A stretch of 37,798 bases of DNA from CAYPZU01 sp964415395 (lineage in GTDB: Bacteria > Chlamydiota > Chlamydiia > Chlamydiales > SM23-39). The DNA is taken from the NCBI GenBank assembly GCA_964415395.1, contig CAYPZU010000014.1:1-37798 (forward strand), given 5' to 3'. Position 1 is the first letter of the stretch. Each line of letters starts with the position of its first letter. The notes under the pieces were generated by a model, which was not told the DNA's origin, ran no database searches, and worked only from the letters and a program-made list of their open reading frames with translations. Below, piece after piece: positions 1 through 8,340 of the stretch. Position numbers and translations under genes: made by a program.

Positions 1-71
1 TAATCATTCTTTTAGGTTGGAATATTAAAGCAGCAGTCAGATAATCGGCGCCTCAAAAACTTCGAGGCAAT

Positions 72-746
72 ATGAAAAACGCAGTTCCCCTTTTTCTTTT
101 GATCGCTACCTCCTGCACGTATAATTTTACTCCTGCTCCTGTTGTAAATCTGGAACTGCAGGCCCCTAACGATTTTGATCCTGAAAGCGCAGCCAGCCTG
201 CTGAAAAAAATGCAAGAATCAGAAAACGGAAAGTGGATGCTCGATTTGCAGAAAGTAAGGAACAGCTACGCGGCCGTCTTGCCAGTAGTAGAAGATGAGC
301 AGGTCGTCAAGTTTTCCGTTGCTCTGTTTAAGTCCCTAGCATTAAACGAAGAGCTGGATCTTGATGCTTCCTGGCTGCCTCACTCTAAAGAACGCCTGCC
401 TAATACCACTGCGCTGAAATTTTTCTATGAAGCCGAAAAACGGCTGGACTCGATGATTTCGTTAATCAGAGAATTTGTTGATTGTCCTCAAGAAGATGTA
501 AAAATATGTGCAGCAAAGACTGTAAAATACTTTCAGTTCAGGAAAGATTTTTTTGCTGCTATCCGGGATGTAGATTACCGGAGGCTCAGAAAACGGGATG
601 TTCCGATGGAAATTCCTCCGGAAGTTTTGAGGGCGGGGGCAAAAATGCTTGAGCAGCGCGACGAGATGGTCTTCTTGCTGACGGGACTTTACATGTCTTT
701 TCCGAGATCTTCAGAACCGTCCGTTTTACCGAAGCCTGCTGAATAG
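72..746 (+). CDS. putative lipoprotein, function unknown
   Basis: This encodes 224 residues. The start at 72 follows a GAGG Shine-Dalgarno-like element 4-5 nt upstream. The N-terminus is a short basic/hydrophobic leader ending in LLIATSC, which resembles a relaxed lipobox with Cys15 as the lipidated residue, so export and membrane anchoring are inferred. The mature part is helical and charged, with no transmembrane segment and no motif I recognise. It contains two isolated Cys residues (VDCPQ and KICAA). The gene stands alone: the next gene is convergent and ends at 987. The function is unknown. Confidence is high that it is a real gene and moderate that it is a lipoprotein. Confidence 0.72.
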   Translation: MKNAVPLFLLIATSCTYNFTPAPVVNLELQAPNDFDPESAASLLKKMQESENGKWMLDLQKVRNSYAAVLPVVEDEQVVKFSVALFKSLALNEELDLDASWLPHSKERLPNTTALKFFYEAEKRLDSMISLIREFVDCPQEDVKICAAKTVKYFQFRKDFFAAIRDVDYRRLRKRDVPMEIPPEVLRAGAKMLEQRDEMVFLLTGLYMSFPRSSEPSVLPKPAE

Positions 747-940
747 CGAGAGCTGGGTTTGAAAGCCGATGCGTGTATTGCCTATGTGCTCATTCGGTCA
801 GGGTTTGATCTGCGAGACGCAGATGTTCGAATCAACCCGAGACCCTTTCATCCTGTTTTTCCCGCCGTTCGCAGGAATACGCGGGAGGATTGGCGGCGTC
901 TTAAGATGCCGTGAATGGGGCTAGGATTTGATATGTCGAA

Positions 941-978
941 GGAAATAGAAAAGCGCTGGGCTTGAACGGCCCAGCGCT
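941..978 (-). terminator. intrinsic terminator of the tpsB-like gene
   Basis: A perfect 10-bp stem pairs 952-961 (AGCGCTGGGC) with 969-978 around a 7-nt loop. It lies 9 bp past the stop of the minus-strand gene ending at 987. Read on the minus strand it is followed by a T-rich run (TTTCTATTT), the form of a rho-independent terminator. The rest of 747-940 holds only a small hairpin at 801-838 and no convincing gene. Confidence 0.75.
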
Positions 979-986
979 GGACGAGC

Positions 987-2612
987 TTAGTAGCTCAAGA
1001 TGGCGTTGAAATGGAGGCGGGGATTGCCGCTGTCCTTAGCAACGTCGAGGAGCGGGAAGCCGACATCGAGTCTGCTTGTGAAGTAGGAAGAGACCGAGTA
1101 CCGGACGCCAGGGCCGACTCCGAGGAGAGCCTGGTCGATCGGGGTGTCTTTCACTTCTTCGTTGAACCAGGCGTATCCGCCGTCGACGAATCCGAGGAAC
1201 GAGAGGGAGTCGTTGAATGCGGGGAACCAGAGTCCAGCAACGCGGAATTCAGGAGACTTGATCTCCAGGTTGCCGCAGAAGGCGTTGTCGCCATTGACGA
1301 CACGCTCAGCATAACCGCGAACGGTGCTGTATCCGCCGAGAGCAAATTGCTCGGAAGGGATCAGGCTCGAGAAGGTGTACTGGCCTCTGCCCTGCGCCGA
1401 TACTTTGAAAGCGTAAGGGAGCTTCTGATCCATCGCTACGAGGAAGCGGGAGTAGAAGTATCTCGGCGTAGAACCTGCTCTCAGGTTGTTGAAATCGGCT
1501 TCCGTCTGGTGCGGGAGCATTTGGGCGGGAGAGCCGATCAGGTCGATGCCGGCAGTCAGCTTGTTGCCGCCCTGGTTGCGGAGCATCGTTACGTTTCCTG
1601 CGAATTGGCCGATAAAGGCGAGGCGTTTGTCTACAGGAGCTGCGTCGTCTTCGAAGAGGATGTTGGTGTTGGTCCCTTTGAAGTCGAAGCCGGCTTCAAC
1701 AGTCATCTGATCCAGCCATGGATTCGCTGCGAACCACTGAGGAATCGCGTAGCGAGCGGATGCCTGGTAGCTCTGGCGGTGCTTTTGCGGGAAATCGGTC
1801 CGCTCGGGAGAGGTCGCCGAATAGGAGCCGAACACTCTGACCGTATTGCGCCAGGGGAGGGCGGCGATGTACTGGAGAGTATAGGATTGATACTCTTTGA
1901 AGTGGTCTGAAACAGTCGTCTGGAAGTTCAGCGTGTGGTCGGTAAAAATGAAATCGTTGGTTGAAAAACCTGCGAAGATGCGGAGAGGGCCGATCGGGTC
2001 GGTGCCTGTGTTGTCCACGCCGGAAGAGACTTTCCAGCTTTTTTTGTCAGAGACGACGAGGTCGATATCGGTCACGCCGTTTTGCGCGGTCGGCTTGTAG
2101 GCCACGTTGACGGTGCGGTAAGGATTGGAGTTCAGCCAGCCCACGTCTTGCGCCAATGTTTTTTCATTGATCGCATCGGCAGTCGAGAGGCGGACCCATT
2201 TTTTCAGATCAGCCGCATCTGTGTAGCGGTTTTCTTTGACGTTGACTGCGCCGAGTTTTTCCGGGGTGACGACAACCTGCATTACGCCGGTCGAAGGATC
2301 GCGGCCTGCAACGGTTACGGCGACGCGGAGATTTTCTTCAGCGCGGTAGTGGGCGGCGATCGCTTCGCAGAGTTCGTTCGCGCCATCTGCTGTCATTGGC
2401 AGATCGGAGAGCAGCGATGTCAGCTCTGTGGCGAGTTCAGGGTTCGTGATTCCGTCGAATTTGATTCCCTCGATTTGGGCGAGGTTGGATTCTTTTACTT
2501 TCGAAGCGTTGTCGAGAACGAGAACGCCTTTGAGTTTAGCGGAGTCGGTAGGTTCTGCAGCTGCAAGGCCGAAAGAACCAAGTAGAGAGAAGAGAATGCT
2601 TGTTTTTCTCAT
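987..2612 (-). CDS. TpsB-type two-partner secretion transporter (ShlB/FhaC/HecB family, Omp85 superfamily)
   Basis: Predicted outer-membrane pore that would export a TpsA exoprotein. The start at 2612 (541 aa) is chosen because AAGGTG lies 7-8 nt upstream and the protein then opens with a signal peptide (MRKTSILFSLLGSFGLAAAE). An upstream in-frame start at 2711 would bury this leader. Residues about 45-190 form a POTRA-containing periplasmic region, with NSNPYRTV at 162-169 like the family's LNRNPFR motif. Residues about 195-541 look like an alternating beta-barrel. The loop-6 signature is present as GGYSTVRGYAE (VRGY at 430-433), and the chain ends in LSY, an aromatic C-terminus typical of barrels. 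The likely cargo is the TPS-domain protein at 22911-26564, since no tpsA lies next to this gene. A terminator follows at 941-978. The family call is solid; the cargo pairing is inferred. Confidence 0.9.
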   Translation of the reverse strand: MRKTSILFSLLGSFGLAAAEPTDSAKLKGVLVLDNASKVKESNLAQIEGIKFDGITNPELATELTSLLSDLPMTADGANELCEAIAAHYRAEENLRVAVTVAGRDPSTGVMQVVVTPEKLGAVNVKENRYTDAADLKKWVRLSTADAINEKTLAQDVGWLNSNPYRTVNVAYKPTAQNGVTDIDLVVSDKKSWKVSSGVDNTGTDPIGPLRIFAGFSTNDFIFTDHTLNFQTTVSDHFKEYQSYTLQYIAALPWRNTVRVFGSYSATSPERTDFPQKHRQSYQASARYAIPQWFAANPWLDQMTVEAGFDFKGTNTNILFEDDAAPVDKRLAFIGQFAGNVTMLRNQGGNKLTAGIDLIGSPAQMLPHQTEADFNNLRAGSTPRYFYSRFLVAMDQKLPYAFKVSAQGRGQYTFSSLIPSEQFALGGYSTVRGYAERVVNGDNAFCGNLEIKSPEFRVAGLWFPAFNDSLSFLGFVDGGYAWFNEEVKDTPIDQALLGVGPGVRYSVSSYFTSRLDVGFPLLDVAKDSGNPRLHFNAILSY

Positions 2613-2725
2613 GAAGTTACACCTTTTTGAATACGAAGCATTCGAGTTTAAGCTGAGGAGCTTTTTTGATAAACTGAATAATTTTTTTTGGTTTGCTGCA
2701 GGGAGGAGCAACGCTCTTTAGAATA

Positions 2726-2945
2726 AGAAATTACAGGATAGACAGGATGACGGCTCGCTCTGCGAGCCTAAGGATATACAGGATAAAATGAGTGCCGCCG
2801 GGCACAGCCTCGATTTTCGAGGCTGGCTGCGTCGATGACGCAGCAGCGAACTCCGTTCGCGCCCGGCGGTTTTTTATTTTTCCTATCCTGCTTATCATGC
2901 CGGTTCGCAAAGCGAACCGATGATCCTGTGTATCCTGTAATTTCT
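2726..2945. repeat. nested palindromic repeat element, copy 1
   Basis: This 220-bp element is bounded by a 15-bp perfect inverted repeat (AGAAATTACAGGATA at 2726-2740, complement at 2931-2945). Inside is a nest of hairpins: GGCTCGC/GCGAGCC, GCCTCG/CGAGGC, GCTGCGTC/GACGCAGC, CGAAC/GTTCG within an outer GCCGCCGGGC/GCCCGGCGG stem, and GGTTCGC/GCGAACC. It has no ORF of note and resembles a MITE or REP-like non-autonomous element. From 2715 to 2928 it is identical to 3023-3236 (offset 308 bp). Its position downstream of minus-strand gene ends means it could also act as a transcription terminator. Confidence 0.85.
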
Positions 2946-2966
2946 AGTTCTTATAAGGAGGGAGCT

Positions 2967-2999
2967 TCAGGCTCTCTTGGTGTAGCTTGGAAGGCAGGT
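2967..2999 (-). pseudogene. 3'-end remnant of a lost paralogue of the Cys-rich gene at 3314-4264
   Basis: Read on the minus strand, these bases encode TCLPSYTKRA followed by TGA. The neighbouring gene ends SCLPSYTKRA followed by TAG. The last nine residues are identical while codons differ synonymously (CTT/CTC, CCA/CCG, AAG/AAA) and the stop differs, so both copies were under protein-level selection before one was lost. The codon before the remnant is a stop (TGA), and no further homology to the gene body was found upstream. Both ends are followed at 21-22 nt by a copy of the palindromic element, so gene plus element appear to have been duplicated together. Confidence 0.75.
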
Positions 3000-3033
3000 T
3001 CAGAGGCGGGTAGGAGCGGCGGTCTTTAGAATA

Positions 3034-3291
3034 AGAAATTACAGGATAGACAGGATGACGGCTCGCTCTGCGAGCCTAAGGATATACAGGATAAAATGAG
3101 TGCCGCCGGGCACAGCCTCGATTTTCGAGGCTGGCTGCGTCGATGACGCAGCAGCGAACTCCGTTCGCGCCCGGCGGTTTTTTATTTTTCCTATCCTGCT
3201 TATCATGCCGGTTCGCAAAGCGAACCGATGATCCTGCCCCGGGGTCCCCGAAAATGCATCATTTTTGGGGTGGGGTTATCCTGTAATTTCT
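3034..3291. repeat. nested palindromic repeat element, copy 2, with a 38-bp internal gain
   Basis: Same element as at 2726-2945, with the same 15-bp terminal inverted repeats (3034-3048 and 3277-3291). It is identical to copy 1 up to 3236. Copy 1 then has 2 bp before its right arm, where this copy has 40 bp (3237-3276). The gained piece is itself palindromic: CCCCGAAAATG pairs with CATTTTTGGGG, and GGGGTCCCC lies next to it. Together with copy 1 and the gene remnant, it accounts for all of the roughly 700-bp stretch between the TpsB start and the stop at 3314, which otherwise holds no gene I can support. Confidence 0.85.
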
Positions 3292-3313
3292 GATTCTAAG
3301 CAGAGAGGACTTG

Positions 3314-4264
3314 CTAGGCTCTTTTGGTGTAGCTCGGGAGGCAGCTTAAGCCTTGGGGGCCGATGCAGCCTGATTGGATGGAGGAGTATTGATTCTTTTC
3401 CGTGGTGTAGCAGCAGCAGACGCCCGCTCCGCATGCGCCGCAGCTGACGAAGCCGCAGGAGGAGCCGTGGTCGGCCATCGTTGCGCATGAACCTTGCGCG
3501 ACCTGGCAGCAGAGGAACCGGTCGTAGACCGCTTCGATCCGGAAACAGCAGCAGAACGTTTTTGTTTTGCGCATGTGTTCATAGGCGCCGCCGCAAGCTG
3601 TAAAGTGTTCGTTTGCGTCTTCGTATTCGCTCTGGATCACGAGATCCGACCCTTCAAGCCGGACGCCGTTTACTTTGACAAAAGGAAACATCCGCTGGAT
3701 CCGGGCGGCATCGAGAAGTCCGCCGTTTTCCGAAAACCCGTTTTCCAGAAGCGGCTGCATGCAGGGGGCTGTCGTCCAGACGCGGTTGTTATGGGTGGTT
3801 CCTACGGGGTCGGTGGGCGAGCTGACGCGCGAAGAGTAGGTGCCCAGGCGGGGAGAGTTCAGATCGATCTGATTGGTCCAGGCTTCAAAGAAAGCGTAGG
3901 TTCTGCGCATCGGGACGTAGAACGAATTTTTGCCGGAGCTGATTGCTGTGACGAGGGTTGAAAGGAGAGTTCCCGCGAGGCAGGAGGCGGTCAAGAGGGG
4001 AGTTGCCAGAGCGCCGGCAAACTCTCTGCCGGCCCGGTTGAAATCGCCTGTGAAAACAAACGCTGCGGAGCGGACCAGGCGGGCGAGCGCAATCAGCGGG
4101 GATGAGGCTGTGAGGAGGGTGAATTTAACGGCGGTTTTCAGGTGCGCTTTGAGATCGCCTCCCTCGTCGTTGTAGACCAGCCTGCCTTCTCGAGTTAGAT
4201 CGGCGACTTTGTCTAAATGAACATTCTGGGCGGAATAGCGGATCCGGACGTCGACTGAAGCCAT
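3314..4264 (-). CDS. Cys-rich, probable membrane (Inc-like) protein of unknown function
   Basis: This encodes 316 residues from the ATG at 4264, which has GAGGA 5 nt upstream. An in-frame extension to 4315 lacks such a site. Residues about 43-72 and 82-108 are two hydrophobic segments separated by a short polar stretch, a spacing reminiscent of chlamydial inclusion-membrane proteins. The last 90 or so residues carry 15 Cys, in clusters FCCCF, LCCQ and VCCCY plus CGACG, which suggests metal binding, lipidation or disulfides. I do not recognise the family. A 10-residue remnant of a paralogue lies just downstream at 2967-2999 and keeps the same C-terminal peptide, so that tail may be functional. 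Membrane location is inferred from hydrophobicity only. Confidence 0.8.
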   Translation of the reverse strand: MASVDVRIRYSAQNVHLDKVADLTREGRLVYNDEGGDLKAHLKTAVKFTLLTASSPLIALARLVRSAAFVFTGDFNRAGREFAGALATPLLTASCLAGTLLSTLVTAISSGKNSFYVPMRRTYAFFEAWTNQIDLNSPRLGTYSSRVSSPTDPVGTTHNNRVWTTAPCMQPLLENGFSENGGLLDAARIQRMFPFVKVNGVRLEGSDLVIQSEYEDANEHFTACGGAYEHMRKTKTFCCCFRIEAVYDRFLCCQVAQGSCATMADHGSSCGFVSCGACGAGVCCCYTTEKNQYSSIQSGCIGPQGLSCLPSYTKRA

Positions 4265-4328
4265 AATTTCCTCATTTTTCGCGCAAAGTTTATCTCCGCG
4301 GGAAATTAAAATCATGTAAATTGTTTTC

Positions 4329-4334
4329 TATAAT
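4329..4334 (+). promoter_or_regulatory. candidate -10 box of the aquaglyceroporin gene
   Basis: A perfect TATAAT lies 25 nt before the ATG at 4360, in the AT-rich 95-bp gap between two divergent genes. No good -35 hexamer is present at 17 bp, so this is a tentative call. Confidence 0.4.
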
Positions 4335-4359
4335 AAATAATTTAGTATATGTGAAAGGT

Positions 4360-5091
4360 ATGAGTATTTTTATTGGCGAGTTCATTGGGACCCTTCTTCT
4401 GATCCTCCTCGGGAACGGATCGGTGGCGAACGTTCTTCTCAAGCGTTCGAAGGGGGAGAGGGGCGGTTGGATCGTGATCACGGCCGGCTGGGCCTTCGCT
4501 GTGGCGATCGCAGTTTATGCCGTGGGCTGGATCAGCGGCGCGCATCTGAACCCGGCGGTCACTTTCGGATTCTGGATCGCCGGAAAAACAGCGGCTGCTG
4601 AAATTCCTCTCTATGTTGGCGGCCAATTCCTCGGGGCGATGATCGGCGCCTGGCTTGTCTGGATTGCTTATTTGCCTCATTGGGCTGTAACGGACGACGC
4701 CCGGATCAAGCTGGTCTGTTTCTGCACGAGTCCTGAAATCCGCAGGCCGTTGAGCAATTTCGCCACCGAGGTCATTGCGACGGCAGTCCTCGTGATGGGA
4801 GTTTTGGGGATTTTCAATTCCCATAATGGGATCGGCCCTGGCATCGGCGCGTTTGCCGTCGGGGGCTTGATCTTCAGCATCGGCCTCTCTCTGGGCGGCC
4901 CGACGGGGTTCGCCATCAATCCGGCCCGCGATCTGGGGCCGCGGATCATGCACTTCTGGATTCCGATCCCGGGCAAAGGCTCCTCCGAGTGGGGCTATGC
5001 CTGGATTCCCGTTGCCGGACCCCTTGCTGGAGCGCTTATCGGGGCCCTGGGCTATCTGTTTCTCATCGCCCCTCTCTCTCCTCTCCTCTAA
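4360..5091 (+). CDS. glpF: aquaglyceroporin / glycerol facilitator (MIP family)
   Basis: Inner-membrane channel for glycerol and other small neutral solutes. Both half-helix signatures are present: HLNPAVTF (NPA at 64-66) and GFAINPARDLGPR (NPA at 187-189). The Asp after NPAR is the residue that separates glycerol facilitators from strict water channels. Six hydrophobic segments fit the 243-residue length, which is normal for the family. I start at the ATG at 4360 because MSIFIGEFIGT matches the usual family N-terminus. The GTG at 4351 is possible, and the Shine-Dalgarno element is poor (GAAAGG directly abuts the ATG). No glycerol kinase or dehydrogenase is nearby, so substrate use is unknown. 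It is transcribed divergently from the Cys-rich gene. Confidence 0.92.
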   Translation: MSIFIGEFIGTLLLILLGNGSVANVLLKRSKGERGGWIVITAGWAFAVAIAVYAVGWISGAHLNPAVTFGFWIAGKTAAAEIPLYVGGQFLGAMIGAWLVWIAYLPHWAVTDDARIKLVCFCTSPEIRRPLSNFATEVIATAVLVMGVLGIFNSHNGIGPGIGAFAVGGLIFSIGLSLGGPTGFAINPARDLGPRIMHFWIPIPGKGSSEWGYAWIPVAGPLAGALIGALGYLFLIAPLSPLL

Positions 5092-5150
5092 TTAAAATAT
5101 TTTTTATCTATATTTTACCTTTTTAATAATTAATATAAGTGTCGTTTTGT

Positions 5151-5158
5151 GGTAAAAT
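5151..5158 (+). promoter_or_regulatory. extended -10 element of the WD40 gene, very close to the start codon
   Basis: TGTGGTAAAAT ends at 5158, an extended -10 (TG-G-TAAAAT). Only 11 nt separate it from the ATG at 5170, and no Shine-Dalgarno sequence lies between. Transcription would begin about 4-5 nt before the ATG, giving a nearly leaderless mRNA. The minus-strand gene starting at 28432 has a matching TGTGGTATAAT. Confidence 0.45.
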
Positions 5159-5169
5159 AGTTCGAAAAA

Positions 5170-7025
5170 ATGGCTTATTGTATGTCGAATTCTTTAGAGT
5201 TTTCTCCGGGAACGAGGGCCTTGGCTGAGTTTTTAGGGATTGTTTCTCCTGAACGCGCTTCCTCTCCCGTCCCCTCGCTGGCTCAAGTGATGAGCAGCCC
5301 CGTCCTGGCGTCCCCGCCTCCCTCTATTTCCGGAAGAGCGGTTCCTTTATCGCCTGTGCGCTTCGAGCTTCCTTCGGACGGCGGCGATTTAGCGAGTCTG
5401 ATCGACGGATTGGAAATCAGCGATGCCGAATTCGAACCATTACCGGAATCGCCCCGGCTTGAGCCGGCTCCAAGGGTTCGGACGCCTGTAAGGCCCCATC
5501 CTGCGCNNNNNNNNNNGCGCCGCAAGCCGCAGCCTGCGCGGTTTCCTCTTTAGCGTCCGAGCGCTTTGCGCTGATGTTCCCTCCTCCTGTAATTGCGAAG
5601 CCCTCTCATGTTTCCCGGACGACTCCAGCGAGAAATCCTCTGGCCGCTTCCTTTTACGAGCTTGATCTAAGGCAGAGTCCCGTCTCGGCTTTCCAGGCAG
5701 ACTTGAACCGCGTACTCTTCGGCGTCGAACATCCCGGCCTTCTTCCGGTGCTCGGTCCCATCCCTAAAGTTCTGCCTGAGCCAATCAGGCGGCCGGAGCT
5801 TTCCTACATCCCGAAGCCCATCGGACTTCTCGAAGCCGCTTTTTATGAGGAACAGGACGATTATTACAGCTGCCTGATGGCTGCCGCCCCGCTGACGAGC
5901 GAGCTCGACCGCGTAGCGATCATTGCAGGCGATGACGGCTATGTAAGAGACGGCAAGACAGGGAAAGCTTTCCTTGTAGAGATGGACGCCGGACAAATGA
6001 AGTGTTCCTATTCTTCGCGGAAAATGGTTCCTTCCGCAGTCGCCATTTCTCCTTCAGGCAAAGGGCTTCTTGTCGGAACTTGGAATGGAAAGCTCGAATA
6101 TTGGCGCGTCTCTGAAAAAGGGATGTGCGAGCTTCTGTCCTACATTCCAATCAAGGGCGACAGGAATAAAATCACGGCCGTAGCTTTTGCAGGAGGCCGG
6201 TTCTTTGCGGGGACAAACGGCGGGATGCTTTATGAATTCGATCCGGAATCAGGCGAAACGATCGAGGCCCGCTCTTTAGGAAACCACAATTTTTGCAGCC
6301 TCGCAGTTTCTCCCGACGGAAAAACGATCGCTGCCTCAGTCGAACATAAAGTTGATGGACAGGAGCAGGAGACCCGCCTGTTCCTCCTGAAGTCAAACGG
6401 AAACGAAGAGCCGGACCGGTCGAATTTCGAACTCATCGAAACGGGATTTAAAGCTTCCGGCCATGCCTTCAAGATCGCTTTTTCTCCCGATGGAAAGAAA
6501 TTCGCTCTGGCGACGGGCAGCAAGGACGGCCGTCTGCTTTTTTTCCAGATTGTTCAGGGCGCCGTTAAAGAAGTTTCCGCTTCCTTCCCGGCGAAAGCGA
6601 AAGAGAATATCGATGCCAGAGGAAGATACGTACTGAAAGTATGGAATCGGGAGCGGGATGGGGAGATTCGGGGCTGGCAGGCGACTGGCATCCACTGGGT
6701 CAAAAGCGGCAAAAACGATCTCATTATGGCGACTCTGGCCTCGGGAGAGGCGGTCTTTATCCCCCTCGACCGCGAGCGGCTTGCGATGGGCATGCCATTA
6801 ACCCAGCGGATCCACGAGAATGCGAATAACGGCGACGGATCCCGCCACGGCCGGATTTCGCACAGCGCAGTGCGCGCCGGCGTCCTCTACACGGCGGCTC
6901 CAACAGAACTCCTTCCAGGAACAAGCGCAGAATCGGGCGCGATCCGGTTTACCCGCATCGGGCCGGAGACGCAGCCCCAAAAAATCCAGAGCGCATTCGA
7001 TCTTTCATCGTTCACTGTTCGTTAA
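5170..7025 (+). CDS. WD40/beta-propeller protein with Pro-rich N-terminus, split by an assembly gap
   Basis: One gene interrupted by the N run at 5507-5516. The 112 codons before the gap are Pro/Ser-rich with no fold evident. After the gap the frame used by the long downstream reading frame is open right back to the gap edge (APQAAACAVSSLASERFALM...), so the apparent stop at 5553 and new start at 5574 are artefacts of unknown gap length. The roughly 500 residues after the gap contain WD40-like blades with SPSGKGLLVGTWNGKLEYW, SPDGKTIAASVEH and SPDGKKFALATGSKDGRLLF. There is no signal peptide and the N-terminus looks disordered, which fits a type III effector or scaffold protein, but that is inference. 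Its end overlaps the convergent LRR gene by 14 bp. Confidence 0.75.
5507..5516. other. assembly gap (10 N)
   Basis: Ten N of unknown true length lie inside the WD40 gene. The reading frame differs on the two sides, so the real gap is not a simple 10-bp replacement. Confidence 0.98.
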
Positions 7026-8334
7026 TTACAGAAGGCATTTGGGAAGCCCTAAGATGCTCGGGAAGCTGCCGCAGGCTGTTGCCGGAAAGGTCGAGGGATT
7101 CGAGTTTTTCCAAAAGATGCAGGCAGTTGGGCAAGGAAGTAAGGCCCAGGCCGCTCAGCTTTAGATCTGAAGATTTTTCGATTGCGCATTTCAGGATTTT
7201 CGTGGAAGCCAAAAGGCGGAATGGGTATTCATTCCCTCCCTTTTTTTTCCGGCACCAGTTGATGAGAGAGCGAAGGATGGCGTGCTGCTGTTCGGAGGGA
7301 TTGAAAAAGGCGCCGATGAAGGTGTTCTCCCCCTCTTTTGCGGCATAGACAGCTTCCCTGCACCGCATCTCCCTTTCGAATGGCTCCTCTCCAAGAAGGA
7401 GATGGATTAAAGCAGTGCGCCCCCCCTCTGCCGCAGAGATAAGAGCCTTCGAACGGGCTTTGGTGAAGAGGAATCCGTCTGACTTTCTCAGGATATAGGC
7501 GAGGATGGTTTCCAGCTCGATTTCTTCGACGTTTTGATTCCCGCAGCAGGCGAGAACCCCATTTTCCAGAGCCTCGTAAGAGAGCTCTCCCTGTTCCAGC
7601 GCGTATTGGGCGGTTAAGGGGCAGCCGGCCTGAATCGACTCCATAAGGACGTCTTCCCTGAGGCTCTGGCTGGCATTTTTGGGAAGAAGGTGGTTCATCA
7701 GCGGCTTTTTGACGCCCTTGATTTTTTTACGCTCCGCAGCGTCGATCAATTTAATGATCGTCCGGTTCGTGAGAAGGTCTTTGTTCAGGAGCTTAAGAAT
7801 GAATTGCCAGTTTTCATTCCGAACCGCTTCGAAACAGGCGGCTTCTAGTTCCTTCTCGGTGTAATCGGGAGGGAGGGGGGCGGAGAGAGCCCAGGAGGCG
7901 CTCGACTCTTTTCTCGCTGCATTCATCTGATTAATCCGCTCCCAATCGCCGCGTTTCGCCGCCCGGCTGCAAACCGAATTGATTGCGGTTTCGGATAGAT
8001 CATCTGTTGCGGCGCGAAGGTGGGAAAGCCCTTTGTTCGCCTGATTGAAGAGGACGGCTTTTTTCCAGTCTTTCTTTTTGACGGCGCTTTTCACAGCCCT
8101 TTTAAACGCGGGGCCCGTCTGTTGGGCCGGGGGCTGTCTATATGCTGTATTGAGTAGAGGGGAGGCGTCGAACCCTTTTCTTGCCGACAGCATCAGGCTT
8201 TTGACCCGCTCTGCGCGGGCGGAGGGATCGTGCGGAAAAAGGCGGAGAGGGGCGTAGGCCTGTCTTTTTTGTTGCGGCAAGAGAGGAGGGGAGCTTCCCT
8301 GTTCAGGAAGCCTGGCTGGAGAAACAAGGGTCAT
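7012..8334 (-). CDS. helical-repeat protein with C-terminal leucine-rich repeats
   Basis: 440 residues. The middle is a series of roughly 30-residue helical units with ankyrin-like patterns (for example SAAEGGRTALIHLLLGEEPF and the AAKEGENTFIGAFF unit). The C-terminus has two clear leucine-rich repeats: LKLSGLGLTSLPNCLHLL and LESLDLSGNSLRQLPEHL, of the bacterial effector type with LP at the end of each unit. The first 60 residues are Pro/Ser-rich and disordered, with no signal peptide. It begins 6 bp after the stop of the gene at 8341-8775 with no clear Shine-Dalgarno element, so the two are probably cotranscribed and perhaps translationally coupled. A role as a host-directed protein-binding effector is inferred from the repeats alone. 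Confidence 0.8.
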   Translation of the reverse strand: MTLVSPARLPEQGSSPPLLPQQKRQAYAPLRLFPHDPSARAERVKSLMLSARKGFDASPLLNTAYRQPPAQQTGPAFKRAVKSAVKKKDWKKAVLFNQANKGLSHLRAATDDLSETAINSVCSRAAKRGDWERINQMNAARKESSASWALSAPLPPDYTEKELEAACFEAVRNENWQFILKLLNKDLLTNRTIIKLIDAAERKKIKGVKKPLMNHLLPKNASQSLREDVLMESIQAGCPLTAQYALEQGELSYEALENGVLACCGNQNVEEIELETILAYILRKSDGFLFTKARSKALISAAEGGRTALIHLLLGEEPFEREMRCREAVYAAKEGENTFIGAFFNPSEQQHAILRSLINWCRKKKGGNEYPFRLLASTKILKCAIEKSSDLKLSGLGLTSLPNCLHLLEKLESLDLSGNSLRQLPEHLRASQMPSVINEQ

Positions 8335-8340
8335 GGGTTT

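Noticed and set aside
50..68. 5-bp hairpin GCCTC/GAGGC that includes the ribosome site of the first gene
   Set aside because: Too short a stem with a 9-nt loop to claim regulation.
801..838. Hairpin containing TTCGAATC, resembling the T-loop of a tRNA fragment
   Set aside because: The stems do not fit acceptor, anticodon or T-arm lengths, and no matching 5' half lies nearby. It is at best a small hairpin after the lipoprotein gene.
769..915. 48-codon plus-strand reading frame after the lipoprotein gene
   Set aside because: No ribosome-binding site and no sensible composition; it runs through the hairpin at 801-838. Probably chance.
1011..1910. 299-codon plus-strand open frame opposite the tpsB gene
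   Set aside because: It is the antisense shadow of a clearly recognised TpsB, with composition dominated by Glu/Arg/Val from antisense codon bias.
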